From contig NZ_CP119676.1 in assembly GCF_029318635.1 (NCBI RefSeq), positions 1,549,001 through 1,613,000 of the forward strand: a stretch of 64,000 nt of DNA. Direction: 5' to 3'. Under the pieces are notes generated by a model. That model did not search any database and was not told where the DNA came from. It saw nothing but the letters and a program-made list of their open reading frames with translations. This stretch comes from Varunaivibrio sulfuroxidans. GTDB taxonomy: Bacteria; Pseudomonadota; Alphaproteobacteria; Rhodospirillales; Magnetovibrionaceae. Shown here piece by piece: positions 19,578 through 28,486 of this stretch; the first letter of the stretch is position 1, and every line of letters begins with the position of its first letter. The position numbers were made by a program, and so were the translations under genes.

Positions 19578-20591
19578 TCACAATTCCCTCCCGGCTAGGG
19601 TCAGGTGTTCCCGGTCCAGCCGCCGATACGCCAACGCCGCCGCCGCCAAATCTTCCAACGCCGCGCCCACCGATTTGAACAGGGTAATCGCCTCCCGCGC
19701 CGTGCGCCCGGCATGTTCGCCTCGGCACAACGCGCCCAGATCGGCGGCGATATCGGCCTCGCCGATGACCTTCCGGGCGAGCGGATCGCAGATGTCGCCG
19801 GCCTCGCGGCACGCCCCTTCGCGGGTATCGACGTAAATCTCCGCCCGCCTCAGCGCCGCGTCGTCCGCCTCGCGCATGGTGGGGCGAAAGCCGCCGACCA
19901 GATCCAGGTGCTGGCCCGCGCGCAACCAGTCGCCATGGATAATCGGGTCACGCGCCAGGGTCGCGGTGGAGACGATATCGGCATTATCAACGCCCTCACG
20001 CAAGTCGCCCACGGCCTCGACGGCGTAGCCTTGATCCGCCAAGTGGCGCGCTACGTCCGCGGCCTTGTCCGGCGCACGGCCCCAAATCAGGATGCGGCGG
20101 ATCGGGCGCACCGCGCTATGGGCGGCGGCCAGATGGGGGGCGAGGCGCCCCGTGCCCGCGATCAATAGGGTGGCGCTGTCCGGGCGGGAAAGGAAGCGCG
20201 ACGCCAGCGCCGAGGCCGCCGCCGTGCGCCGCGCCGTTAGCTCGCCACCGTCCATCACCGCCAGCGGCCGACCGCTATCGCCGTCGATCAGCAGATAACT
20301 TCCCGCCACGGCGGGAAGACCACGCAACCCATTGTCGGGAAAGACGCTGACCACCTTGACCCCGAGCATCGCCGGTTCATCCGCCGGGGCGCAAGCACCG
20401 CCTCCGCCTTGCGCCGTCAACCGCCAAGCCGGCATCAACAACAAGGTGGCGTCGTCTCGCCCGGCGCGGGCGAGGGTATGGTGGTGGCGCACCGGTTGGG
20501 TGCAGCCCCCTTCGAAATAAAGAGCGATCCGCGCGACCAGGTCGGAGTAATCCAGCACCCGGGCGAGATCGGCGGCCGTAAAAAGACGCAT
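19578..20591 (-). CDS. Ornithine cyclodeaminase / mu-crystallin family protein
   Basis: A 337-residue NAD(P)-dependent enzyme of the ornithine cyclodeaminase fold. The N-terminal substrate half contains GCTQPVRHHH and LLLMPAW. The Rossmann half begins with LLIAGTGRLAPHLAAAHSA, and VSTATLARDPI and HLDLVGGFRPTMREAD are family marks. Members make proline from ornithine, reduce pyrroline-2-carboxylate, or act on alanine or ectoine precursors; the sequence alone does not settle which. It is inserted between lapA and pyrF in an otherwise conserved cluster and was probably added there. Confidence 0.82.
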   Translation of the reverse strand: MRLFTAADLARVLDYSDLVARIALYFEGGCTQPVRHHHTLARAGRDDATLLLMPAWRLTAQGGGGACAPADEPAMLGVKVVSVFPDNGLRGLPAVAGSYLLIDGDSGRPLAVMDGGELTARRTAAASALASRFLSRPDSATLLIAGTGRLAPHLAAAHSAVRPIRRILIWGRAPDKAADVARHLADQGYAVEAVGDLREGVDNADIVSTATLARDPIIHGDWLRAGQHLDLVGGFRPTMREADDAALRRAEIYVDTREGACREAGDICDPLARKVIGEADIAADLGALCRGEHAGRTAREAITLFKSVGAALEDLAAAALAYRRLDREHLTLAGREL

Positions 20592-20632
20592 GGCGTTTCC
20601 CCAAAAGGTCGTTTTCCCAAAATGACGGGGAA

Positions 20633-21022
20633 TCAGTACGCGGCGGGCGGCGGCGCGACAACCTCGCCGGTTTTGGCCATCGCCGTTGCAGGCACGCCGC
20701 CGGCGGCGTTCTGCCGCGCTGAATTTTGCGCCTTGTCGAGTTCATTTTTCAAGTAGCGCGCCTCGCGTTCGGCATCTTCCGCGCGGTACATCTGCGCCCG
20801 GCGCGCCCGGCGCGCACGCCCAAGAGCCAACATCATCACGCCAACGCCCAAAATAAACCCGATCAGGACCCCGGCGAATACCGCTATAAATAAAGGCACG
20901 TCAATACGATAGGCGAAAGGCCACAGGTCGAAAGACACCGGGGCGCGGTTGAAAATGGCGAAAACCACCACCACGACACCGATCGGAATCAAAACGATCC
21001 AGGAAATAAGCTTTTTCACCAC
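20633..21022 (-). CDS. lapA: LapA-family (DUF1049) inner-membrane protein
   Basis: A 129-residue protein with two hydrophobic helices (about residues 5-24 and 40-66) and a charged, coiled-coil-prone tail (RAEDAEREARYLKNELDKAQN), the standard LapA layout; in E. coli LapA works with LapB in regulating LPS synthesis. It starts at a GTG (first residues MVKK) preceded by AGAGGAT. It follows ihfB after 300 bp, as in many alphaproteobacteria, though here the gap carries tandem repeats. Confidence 0.85.
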   Translation of the reverse strand: MVKKLISWIVLIPIGVVVVVFAIFNRAPVSFDLWPFAYRIDVPLFIAVFAGVLIGFILGVGVMMLALGRARRARRAQMYRAEDAEREARYLKNELDKAQNSARQNAAGGVPATAMAKTGEVVAPPPAAY

Positions 21023-21179
21023 GGCGATCCTCTTACACGGCGATCCTCTATAAGACCCTCGGTCGCGCCGCCCTCCACCCTAACGGGGCGGCGTGCGCCG
21101 CGCGAAGGGCGACCGCGGATCTGCGAGACGACGCCCCCCCACACCGCCGGTCCACAACACATCGTTGGCCCACCGCGTT

Positions 21180-21248
21180 ATTTGACCCAAGGCGTAATTT
21201 GACCCAAGACATAAATTTGGCCCAAGGCATAATTTGACCCAAGGCGTG
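21180..21248. repeat. Four tandem copies of a 17-18 bp repeat between ihfB and lapA
   Basis: Four head-to-tail units of the form ATTTGACCCAAGGCGTA start at 21180, 21197, 21215 and 21232. Units 1 and 4 are nearly identical, while 2 and 3 carry two or three changes each. They sit in the 300-bp ihfB-lapA gap (21023-21322), which otherwise shows no gene. The unit contains a TTTGACC core that could be a protein site or a replication-slippage tract. An open frame across it merely reads the repeat. Confidence 0.85.
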
Positions 21249-21322
21249 GGGAACGCAAAAGCGCCCGTTCGCTCCCCCTCTCTTCGCCAACGCCTTGGCG
21301 CGTCATCCAAGGCGCGCCCGGA

Positions 21323-21607
21323 TCAGCGCGGAGCGTTTAATTTTTCACGCAACTGTTTGCCGGTTTTAAAATAAGGCGTGGACTTGGCATCGACATGAAC
21401 GGCCTCGCCGGTACGGGGGTTTCGCCCCGTTCGCGCGCCCCGCTCTTTTACCGAAAACGCCCCGAAACCCCTTAATTCAACACGATCGCCATCAGCCAGC
21501 GCGTTGGTGATTTCATCGAAAATAGTGGTTACAATGCGTTCCACATCGCGCTGGTAAAGATGGGGATTCGCCTCGGCCAATTTTGCGATCAATTCAGACT
21601 TGGTCAT
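21323..21607 (-). CDS. ihfB: Integration host factor subunit beta
   Basis: A 94-residue DNA-bending protein. [42 protein letters not shown] and [13 protein letters not shown] are standard HU/IHF sequence, with the GRNPRTGE arm that enters the minor groove. The ATG at 21607 gives the family N-terminus; a 15-residue upstream extension in the same frame is not conserved. It sits in the rpsA-sppA-ihfB-lapA series and probably shares transcripts with them. Confidence 0.95.
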   Translation of the reverse strand: MTKSELIAKLAEANPHLYQRDVERIVTTIFDEITNALADGDRVELRGFGAFSVKERGARTGRNPRTGEAVHVDAKSTPYFKTGKQLREKLNAPR

Positions 21608-21683
21608 CAGCAATAAACCTTTTGGTTGCGGATAGCGCCCAGATCGGCGCACCGATCAGCCCAATGCGATACGATGCGCAAAC

Positions 21684-22601
21684 CTACCCACGACCAGGGT
21701 GCCAAAGCGCGAGCACGCCGTCAAGTCTAACCCGTTCAGAAAACAGTGTTTTTCCTATCATCCCCGTAAGCTGGGAAAACCACCCCCCGATGGGAGGCGG
21801 GGCGGAGACATCGACAACCGGAAGTTTTGCGTCGAGGCCGCGCTGCGTATGCAGCCAGCGCAGCGCCTCCGGTTCAGCGCCGATCTCGTCGATCAGGCCG
21901 GCTTTTAGAGCCTGACGTCCGGTAAACACCCGACCGTCGGCAACCACGCCGATCTGCGTGGGCGTCATATGACGGCGCTCGGCCACCAAATCGACGAACA
22001 TGGCGTAAAGGTCCATGACGACATCGCGATTAGCCTTGCGCGCTGCGGGGTCGAGAGGTTCGGTAAAATTTGGCTGCGCCTTAAGCGGCGAACTCTTGAT
22101 GGTGATCGGCGTAATTCCGATCTTACCCAAAAGCCCGGAGATCTCGGCCGACTGCAAAACCACGCCGATCGAACCGGTAATCGAACCGGCGCGGGCGAAA
22201 ATTCTGTCGGCGGCGATCGCCGCCATGTACGCCGCCGAAGTTGCCGTCGATCCCATAACCACCACCACCGGCTTCTTTTCGGCGATCCCACGCAATCCAT
22301 AAAAGAGGTTTTCTCCACCGACCACCGTGCCGCCGGGACTGTCTATACGCACGATGACGGCTTGCGTTTTAGTGTCATCGGCCAACTTGCGCAGGCGGGT
22401 CTCCAGGATGGTATCTTCGTGGATGACGCCGTCGATATGGAGGCGTGCGATATGCGCCCGGCCTCGCAGAGCATCCCGCGCATGGACGCCAAAAACCATG
22501 ACCGCGATAACGGCCAAGGCCGCGATCGCCACCGCGCGCCATAGGGTCAAGTAGCGCTTTAGGCGACGATGATGGATAATTTTATCAGCCTCGAACGCCA
22601 T
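21684..22601 (-). CDS. sppA: Signal peptide peptidase SppA (short, 36-kDa type)
   Basis: A membrane-anchored serine protease that degrades cleaved signal peptides, 305 residues. One N-terminal membrane helix (about residues 23-41) is followed by the protease domain. The nucleophile serine lies in MGSTATSAAYMAA and the general-base lysine in IKSSPLKAQPN, giving the Ser-Lys dyad. IDSPGGTVVGGENL and GSITGSIGVV are family marks. It is the single-domain type, as in Bacillus. It lies 256 bp downstream of rpsA. Confidence 0.92.
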   Translation of the reverse strand: MAFEADKIIHHRRLKRYLTLWRAVAIAALAVIAVMVFGVHARDALRGRAHIARLHIDGVIHEDTILETRLRKLADDTKTQAVIVRIDSPGGTVVGGENLFYGLRGIAEKKPVVVVMGSTATSAAYMAAIAADRIFARAGSITGSIGVVLQSAEISGLLGKIGITPITIKSSPLKAQPNFTEPLDPAARKANRDVVMDLYAMFVDLVAERRHMTPTQIGVVADGRVFTGRQALKAGLIDEIGAEPEALRWLHTQRGLDAKLPVVDVSAPPPIGGWFSQLTGMIGKTLFSERVRLDGVLALWHPGRG

Positions 22602-22771
22602 GTCCGGTCACACTCCTCTGGGGGCCCGGTCACATTTTTCTGCACCGCCACCATGGACCGCCTCCTTGTCATCGTCAAGAATTTGACACCATCGCCCGCC
22701 ACGCACGGCGAACCGGACGGTATCACAAGCATGGCCGCCGCGACGCAATCTTGAGGATGAATTTGAACGTG

Positions 22772-22806
22772 AAAAAGACCGCCACCGAGAGCCCGGGGCG
22801 GTCTTT
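22772..22806 (-). terminator. Intrinsic terminator after rpsA
   Basis: On the minus strand AAAGACCGCC and GGCGGTCTTT form a 10-bp stem around an 11-13 base loop, followed by TTTTTC. It lies 50 bp beyond the rpsA stop, so it should end the cmk-rpsA transcript. The stem also has A/T flanks on the other side and may work in both directions. Confidence 0.85.
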
Positions 22807-22857
22807 AACCGGTTCATCATCGCACCATCCCCCAGGGGGGGAAAGAAAGGACAACCC

Positions 22858-24609
22858 TTAGGATTTGTCTCCCTCGCCGTCGTCCTTGGCCGCGGCTTCT
22901 TCCGCGGCGGCCTTCCTCTCTTGCAGCGCCGCGCCCAGGATATCGCCCAACGACGCCCCCGAATCGGACGATCCGAAGTCGGCGAGGGCCTGCTTTTCAT
23001 CGGCCACTTCAAGCGCCTTGACCGACAGCGTCAAACGCCGCGAAGCGCTATCGATCTGGGTGATCTTGGCGTCCACCTTCTCACCCGTAGCGAAACGATC
23101 CGGGCGTTGCTCTGAGCGGTCGCGCGACAATTCGGCCTTGCGGATGAAGCCCGGCATACCGTCAACATTGACCTCGATACCGTTATCGACAATCTTGGTT
23201 ACCGTGCAGGTCACGATGGCGCCTCGCTTCAAGGACGACAACGTGCCCTCGAAGGGATCTTCGGTCAGCTGTTTAATGCCGAGGGAGATGCGTTCTTTTT
23301 CCACATCGACGTCAAGCACTTTGGCTTTGACGACATCGCCCTTGTTGTATTCGGCGATCGCCTCTTCACCCGGTTTGTCCCAGGACAAGTCGGACAGATG
23401 CGCCATACCGTCGATATCGCCTTGCAGACCGATAAACAGGCCGAACTCGGTGATGTTCTTGATTTCGCCCTCGACCACGGAACCGATCGGGGTTTCGGCC
23501 AAGAAGGCATCCCACGGATTGTTGCCGCACTGCTTGAGACCCAGCGAGATCCGCCGCTTCTCGGAATCGGTGTCGAGCACCATGACTTCGACTTCCTGGC
23601 TGGTGGAGACGATTTTGCCGGGATGGATGTTTTTCTTGGTCCAGCTCATTTCGGAAACGTGCACCAGGCCCTCGACGCCCGGCTCCAACTCGACGAATGC
23701 GCCGTAGTCGGTGATGTTTGTGACACGACCGGTGAATTTGGCGCCAACCGGATATTTCGCCGCGATGCCGTCCCATGGATCGGATTCGAGCTGCTTCATA
23801 CCCAAGGAGATGCGTTGGGTTTCGGAGTTGAAGCGGATCACCTGGACCTTGACGGTCTGGCCGACCTGCAACGCCTCGCTCGGATGGTTGATACGCCGCC
23901 AGGCGATGTCGGTGACGTGCAACAGACCATCGACGCCGCCCAGATCGACGAATGCGCCGTAATCGGTAATGTTCTTAACTACGCCTTCGAGGATATCGCC
24001 TTCCTTCAAGCCGGAAATCAATTCGGCGCGGGCTTCGGCGCGGGTTTCTTCGAGAACGGCGCGGCGCGAAACCACGATGTTGTTGCGCGCGCGATCCATT
24101 TTCAAAATCTGAAACGGTTGCGGCGTGCCCATCAGCGGGGCGATATCGCGCACCGGGCGGATATCGACCTGCGAGCCGGGCAGGAACGCCACGGCGCCCT
24201 GCAAATCGACGATAAAGCCGCCCTTGACGCGTCCGAAAATCACACCGTTGACCCGTTCGGTCGCCTCGAAGGACTTCTCCAACAGCGTCCAGGCTTCCTC
24301 GCGGCGCGCTTTTTCGCGCGACAGGCGGATCATGCCGTCGCGATCTTCGAAGCGCTCGATGAAGACATCGACGACATCGCCGGCGGACAGATCGCCTTCC
24401 TTGCCCTGACCGAATTCCTTCAGGGGGACGCGGCCTTCGGATTTGAGGCCGACGTCAATCACGGCGACGTCGCCATCGACGCGAATGATGGTGCCACTGA
24501 GCACCTTGCCTTCAAAACGATCGTCTTCGCCGAGGGATTCGGCGAGAAGCTCTTCAAAATTTTCGTCGGTCATCGGGGCGTCTATCGTGGACGCGGCAAA
24601 ATTGGTCAT
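22858..24609 (-). CDS. rpsA: 30S ribosomal protein S1
   Basis: S1 is a 583-residue mRNA-binding ribosomal protein. Six S1 (OB-fold) repeats can be counted; the later four share the pattern of DYGAFVDLGG/VDGLLHVTDI, DYGAFVELEPGVEGLVHVSEMSW, EFGLFIGLQGDIDGMAHLSDLSW and NGIEVNVDGMPGFI. The first two are diverged, as expected for the ribosome-binding end. I keep the ATG at 24609; MTDENFEEL at 24570 is a possible alternative start. It follows cmk as in most proteobacteria. Confidence 0.96.
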   Translation of the reverse strand: MTNFAASTIDAPMTDENFEELLAESLGEDDRFEGKVLSGTIIRVDGDVAVIDVGLKSEGRVPLKEFGQGKEGDLSAGDVVDVFIERFEDRDGMIRLSREKARREEAWTLLEKSFEATERVNGVIFGRVKGGFIVDLQGAVAFLPGSQVDIRPVRDIAPLMGTPQPFQILKMDRARNNIVVSRRAVLEETRAEARAELISGLKEGDILEGVVKNITDYGAFVDLGGVDGLLHVTDIAWRRINHPSEALQVGQTVKVQVIRFNSETQRISLGMKQLESDPWDGIAAKYPVGAKFTGRVTNITDYGAFVELEPGVEGLVHVSEMSWTKKNIHPGKIVSTSQEVEVMVLDTDSEKRRISLGLKQCGNNPWDAFLAETPIGSVVEGEIKNITEFGLFIGLQGDIDGMAHLSDLSWDKPGEEAIAEYNKGDVVKAKVLDVDVEKERISLGIKQLTEDPFEGTLSSLKRGAIVTCTVTKIVDNGIEVNVDGMPGFIRKAELSRDRSEQRPDRFATGEKVDAKITQIDSASRRLTLSVKALEVADEKQALADFGSSDSGASLGDILGAALQERKAAAEEAAAKDDGEGDKS

Positions 24610-24744
24610 GTTAAAGCATTTCCTTAAGGTTTTTCACTGTCCTTGCCAGCCGGTTGTGTCCGGCGGTCTCGCAGCTTTGATCACAAATCCCCGGTGCGCC
24701 GTACGGTGGCGTCCGCGGGGGGAGAAAGACGGTGCGAGGCCTGA

Positions 24745-25392
24745 TCAGGGCCGCTCACCGACATTTCGGGATTTGATAAAATCGACCGCCGTGGCGAAAA
24801 CGCGATCGGCGTCCATCGCGCTGGTGTCGATCACCAAAGCATCGGGCGCCGCAACCAGGGGCGAGACGGCACGGGCCTTATCGCGCGCGTCGCGTTCTTC
24901 CAAATCCTCAAGAACGCGCGCATATATAGCGCTAAGACCGCGATCAAGCAACTCTTTATAGCGCCGTTTTGCGCGAATTTCCGCCGATGCCGTGACGAAA
25001 AGTTTGATTTCGGCATCGGGACAGACCGTGGTCGCGATGTCACGGCCATCCAAAATCGCCCCCTTGGCCGGGGATGGGGGTTGGTGGGCGAAGGTGCGTT
25101 GAAAATCCAACAACGCGGCGCGAACCGGCGCAATCGCGGCGACTTTCGACGCCGCCTGCGCCGCCGCGTCGGAACGCAATGCCGGGTTCGACAGTTCATC
25201 GGGGCGCAACGCCCGCGCCGCGCGCGCCGCGCCTTCTTCATCGTCGAGATCGCCGTCCGCCGCAACGACTTTCATCCCCACCGCCCGATACAAAAGACCG
25301 GTGTCCAAAAGGGCGAAGCCGTAAGCCTCGGCGAGGCGGCGCGCCAGCGTTCCCTTGCCCGCCGCCGCCGGGCCGTCAATCGCGATAATCAT
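24745..25392 (-). CDS. cmk: Cytidylate kinase
   Basis: Cmk phosphorylates CMP and dCMP, 215 residues. The N-terminus MIIAIDGPAAAGKGTLARRL holds Walker A, DTGLLYRAV follows, and ILDGRDIATTVCPDAEIKLF is the substrate-binding signature. The ATG at 25392 gives the family start; the longer open frame into aroA is not real. It lies 35 bp after aroA and 135 bp before rpsA, so aroA-cmk-rpsA is probably one transcript with an added promoter for rpsA. Confidence 0.95.
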   Translation of the reverse strand: MIIAIDGPAAAGKGTLARRLAEAYGFALLDTGLLYRAVGMKVVAADGDLDDEEGAARAARALRPDELSNPALRSDAAAQAASKVAAIAPVRAALLDFQRTFAHQPPSPAKGAILDGRDIATTVCPDAEIKLFVTASAEIRAKRRYKELLDRGLSAIYARVLEDLEERDARDKARAVSPLVAAPDALVIDTSAMDADRVFATAVDFIKSRNVGERP

Positions 25393-25427
25393 AATCGTCC
25401 TCCCTTCCGCCCGACCCCTTTCATGGA

Positions 25428-26783
25428 TTATGCCCCCACGATATCCGCGCCCAAGCTGTTCATAAGCGCACAAAATCCGGGGAAACTGGTTTCGATCGGC
25501 GTCCCGTCGTCGATCCGCACCGGATCGTCGCAGGCCATGCCCAACACCAGGAACGCCATCGCGATCCGATGATCCAGGCGCGCCTCGATATTGCCGCCGC
25601 CGGCCACCCGTCCGCCGCCGGAGAGCACGGCGGCGCCATGCACGCACAGGGTTTCGGCGCCCTCGTCACAGGCCACGCCGCAAGCCTTCAAACCTTCCGC
25701 CATGGCGCTCAGGCGGTCGCTTTCCTTGACCCGCAACTCGCCCAGGCCTTCCATCAGCGTGTCGCCCGCGGCGAAGGCCGCGGCGACCGCCAGGATCGGA
25801 TACTCGTCGATCATCGCCGGGGCGCGTTCGGCGGGCACCGTCACCCCCTTCAACATGCTTGAGCGCACCGAAATATCGCCGACCGGCTCCCCCGCCACGT
25901 CGCGTCGGTTGGTCACCTCGATGTCCGCGCCCATCTCGAACAGGGTCTCGACGATACCGGTGCGCAAAGGATTCAAGCCGACGCCACGGACGATAACGTG
26001 AGAACCCGGCACGATCAACGCCGCCACAATCACAAAGGCCGCCGACGAAATATCCCCGGCGACCCCGATCACGCAGCCTTCCAGTTCGGGCTGGCCGGTT
26101 AGGGCGATTTCGCGCAGGCCCAAGGCGTCGTCGCGAACCGTGACCTCGGCGCCGAAATGGCGCAGCATCAATTCGCTGTGGTCGCGCGTCGGGCGCGGCT
26201 CGACGACCTGGGTGACCCCCGGCGTATTCAACCCCGCCAGCAAAATCGCCGACTTGACCTGAGCCGAGGCCATCGGCAAACGGTAGGTAATGGCCAGCGG
26301 GTCCCGCGCGCCGTGCTGCGCCAGCGGCAGGCGCGTGCCGTCGCGCGACATGAAACGCGCCCCGATCATTGTCAGGGGGGTTGTCACCCGACCCATCGGA
26401 CGACCGCGCAAAGAGGCGTCGCCGGTGAAGACGGCGTGCAGGTCGCAGCTCGCCAGAGCGCCCATCAACAATCGACAGGCCGTACCCGAATTGCCCATGT
26501 CGAGAACATCGCCCGGCTCCGTGAAACCTCCGACTCCAACGCCGTAAACACGCCAGACGCCATCGTCGCGCCGGGTGATTCGCGCGCCGAGAGCGCTCAA
26601 CGCGGCGGCCGTGCGCAAAACGTCTTCGCCTTCAAGCAATCCCTCAATCCGGGTTTCGCCGAGCGCCATGGCCCCCAACATCAAGGCGCGATGGGAGATG
26701 GATTTATCCCCCGGAACGACGACTTCACCGTGTAATCGGTGGGTTCCACATTCGGTTATCGATCGCGACATCAGCGCAGACAC
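25428..26783 (-). CDS. aroA: 3-phosphoshikimate 1-carboxyvinyltransferase (EPSP synthase)
   Basis: AroA joins shikimate-3-phosphate and PEP in aromatic amino-acid synthesis. [57 protein letters not shown] and [10 protein letters not shown] are in the usual order. The RPMGRVxxPL pattern and overall sequence resemble the class II enzymes of Agrobacterium type. The glycine of GNSGT is present where, as I recall, the CP4 variant carries alanine. I place the start at the GTG at 26783, which has AAGGAG six bases upstream (451 residues); the ATG at 26771 has no such site. It is divergent from the zinc-ribbon gene. Confidence 0.93.
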   Translation of the reverse strand: MSALMSRSITECGTHRLHGEVVVPGDKSISHRALMLGAMALGETRIEGLLEGEDVLRTAAALSALGARITRRDDGVWRVYGVGVGGFTEPGDVLDMGNSGTACRLLMGALASCDLHAVFTGDASLRGRPMGRVTTPLTMIGARFMSRDGTRLPLAQHGARDPLAITYRLPMASAQVKSAILLAGLNTPGVTQVVEPRPTRDHSELMLRHFGAEVTVRDDALGLREIALTGQPELEGCVIGVAGDISSAAFVIVAALIVPGSHVIVRGVGLNPLRTGIVETLFEMGADIEVTNRRDVAGEPVGDISVRSSMLKGVTVPAERAPAMIDEYPILAVAAAFAAGDTLMEGLGELRVKESDRLSAMAEGLKACGVACDEGAETLCVHGAAVLSGGGRVAGGGNIEARLDHRIAMAFLVLGMACDDPVRIDDGTPIETSFPGFCALMNSLGADIVGA

Positions 26784-27093
26784 GTCAAGCTCCTTATGGT
26801 CAACGTCAAGAGAGCCGCCGTTTTTGCGGGGCGCGTTCGCCTTTAAATAAAGGCGGCTCTTGAACGCGCAACGGGGATGCATTATGTGCACCGGCGCTCT
26901 GTACCACGATCGGCGCGCTTGTGGTAGGGGCGTCTTGTATATCGCATATCGAGGCCTTCGATCATCGCCGCGCGAAGACGTTTTTTCGCCGACAGCGCAT
27001 TTTGCTTTTGACAGAGCGCCCCGATCATGGAAATTAGAAAACTCTTTTATGACCGGTACGCGTGCCCAACCGATCTTTATGGAGGCCACTCAA
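26784..27093. promoter_or_regulatory. Divergent promoter region between aroA and the zinc-ribbon gene
   Basis: A 310-bp gap between two divergent genes; no gene is visible. The plus-strand open frame that begins at 26860 is only an upstream extension of the zinc-ribbon gene. A moderately AT-rich TCTTGTATATCGCATAT stretch near 26930-26950 is the best candidate core promoter for the right-hand gene, but no clean -35/-10 pair can be assigned. Confidence 0.45.
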
Positions 27094-27495
27094 GTGGACA
27101 CATCAGCATTAGGCGTAAAACACACCTGTTCCAAGTGTGATGCGCGTTTTTTTGATTTAAACAAAACACCCGCGGTTTGCCCAAAATGCGAAACCACGGT
27201 TGAAACCGAAAAAAAACCTCGGGTGCGCCGCGCGGCGAAGGAAACGCCCGCACCGCAACCATCCCCGAAAAAAACCGTGAAAAGCACTCTTCCCAATACG
27301 GATTTGGATGACGACGATAATGTCGATATCGGCGACGATGACGATGTCGATGTCGATATCGACGACGATATCGATCTGGACGACGACGACGACGACGACG
27401 ACGATTTGATGGAGGACGCCTCCGATTTGGGGGGAGACGAGGATGACGATATGTCCGGAATCATCGAACACATCGACGACGACAACGAAAAATAA
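27094..27495 (+). CDS. TIGR02300-type zinc-ribbon protein with acidic tail
   Basis: A small alphaproteobacterial family of unknown function. The N-terminus (VKHTCSKCDARFFDLNKTPAVCPKC) has two CxxC knuckles of a zinc ribbon. A Lys/Pro linker follows, then a very acidic tail that includes an unbroken run of nine aspartates. I prefer the GTG at 27094: GGAGG lies eight bases upstream and the protein then begins as relatives do, 133 residues long. An ATG at 27079 would place that GGAGG inside the gene. The acid tail and zinc ribbon suggest nucleic-acid or transcription-machinery contact, but this is inference. Confidence 0.8.
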   Translation: MDTSALGVKHTCSKCDARFFDLNKTPAVCPKCETTVETEKKPRVRRAAKETPAPQPSPKKTVKSTLPNTDLDDDDNVDIGDDDDVDVDIDDDIDLDDDDDDDDDLMEDASDLGGDEDDDMSGIIEHIDDDNEK

Positions 27496-27694
27496 GAGGA
27501 CCCCACTTCCGCCATGGCGCCCCTCCGTTTTTGGGGACGCGGCGCGACAGTCGCCCAAAGCGCGGAAGATCATGCGCCGTTCCCACCGCGCGGAGAAAAT
27601 AAAAAAATAAAATTGGCGTTTTTCCCCTTGCCATCCATCGGGACCGCCGGTACCTTCCGCCACCGCAGACGCCCGTCGTCAAAGGCGTCCCTGT

Positions 27695-27770
<76 letters not shown>

Positions 27771-27772
27771 TC

Positions 27773-27800
27773 GAAACCCTCTGGGAAACCAGGGGGTTTC
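27773..27800 (+). terminator. Terminator hairpin after tRNA-Ala
   Basis: GAAACCCTCTGG and CCAGGGGGTTTC form a 12-bp stem with one T-G wobble and a GAAA tetraloop. The run after it (GTCCGTTTA) is only weakly T-rich. It has the same architecture as the hairpin after tRNA-Val at 49986. Confidence 0.75.
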
Positions 27801-27982
27801 GTCCGTTTAGGCCCTTCTCTTCATCACGCACACTTCAATGACCCGCTGCGCCAAAACCGCGCCCGAAGTCGTTAAGCGTCTCAATCACCCTATTCTGATA
27901 GTCGATGACCTGCCCCCAAAAAACTGTGTCACCGTGAGCGTGGAAGAGAGTTCTCCGTTAAACTTCACCTACGGAGGACGAT

Positions 27983-28204
27983 ATGAAGAAGCGTTTCACA
28001 GAAGAGCGGAACATCAACATCCTGAAGGAACAGGAAGCGGGTTTTTCCGTGAAGGAGATCACCCGCCGCCACGAGTTCGCGTCGCGTCACCAGGGATATG
28101 CCCCTGGTGACGCGACAAGCACCAACAAAGGGCATTTACAGTGCGGCAAAACTATTTTCGTGAATGAGCCGTCTTGGGGAGCGAGTCAGTCCCATCAAGA
28201 ATGA
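27983..28204 (+). pseudogene. Truncated IS3-family transposase OrfA remnant
   Basis: The first 31 residues (MKKRFTEERNINILKEQEAG, then FSVKEITRRHE) match the helix-turn-helix start of IS3-family OrfA and parallel, with differences, the intact OrfA at 60150. The homology stops abruptly at a perfect 15-bp hairpin; the following codons do not resemble the leucine-zipper half of OrfA, and no OrfB follows. It is therefore a remnant, left upstream of the CRISPR locus. A weak ribosome site GGAGG precedes its ATG. Confidence 0.75.
28081..28116. repeat. Perfect 15-bp inverted repeat at the truncation point of the IS remnant
   Basis: GTCGCGTCACCAGGG (28081-28095) and CCCTGGTGACGCGAC (28102-28116) are exact reverse complements around a 6-base loop. 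It lies exactly where the OrfA homology ends. No T run follows. Confidence 0.9.
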
Positions 28205-28369
28205 TTGGAGAGGAGCAACCACACCACCTCCCGTTACGTTACGAAAGGAGGTGATTTAAACGGGATAAATCGTGGCCCCGATTCGCCACACCGCAAAGAT
28301 TCAAGGGGCATGAACACACTGAAATATTAGAAAAACTTGTGAATCAGGTATACCACACCATAACGTACC

Positions 28370-28480
28370 AAAATACCAAAAGGAAAGAGGCCGGATTGAC
28401 CCGACCCCTCATTTTTCGTCATAAAAACTTTATTACGACTGTTGTCCCTTACCGATCAGGATCTGCTACGTTCCCGATAA
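28370..28480 (-). ncRNA. tracrRNA of the type II-C CRISPR system
   Basis: The plus strand at 28447-28469 matches the CRISPR repeat as read on the minus strand at 22 of 23 positions (one mismatch at 28460). A second match, TTACGACTG at 28433-28441 against TTACGGCTG, lies across a 5-base bulge. The minus-strand RNA is therefore the anti-repeat. Downstream on that strand comes a short A/U-rich hairpin and then a GC hairpin (about 28388-28411) followed by TTTCCTTTT, the probable terminator. A -35 TTGACA (28515-28510) and -10 TAACAA (28492-28487), 17 bp apart, predict a start near 28480. The 3' end is approximate. Confidence 0.85.
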
Positions 28481-28486
28481 TCTCAA

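Noticed and set aside
23398-24627. 409-codon plus-strand open frame
   Set aside because: Antisense to rpsA; the reading follows the S1 repeats backwards.
25393-25647. N-terminal extension of cmk into aroA
   Set aside because: The extension is a shadow of aroA, and the family N-terminus is at 25392.
26860-27093. Upstream extension of the zinc-ribbon gene
   Set aside because: No conserved sequence; GGAGG places the start at 27094.
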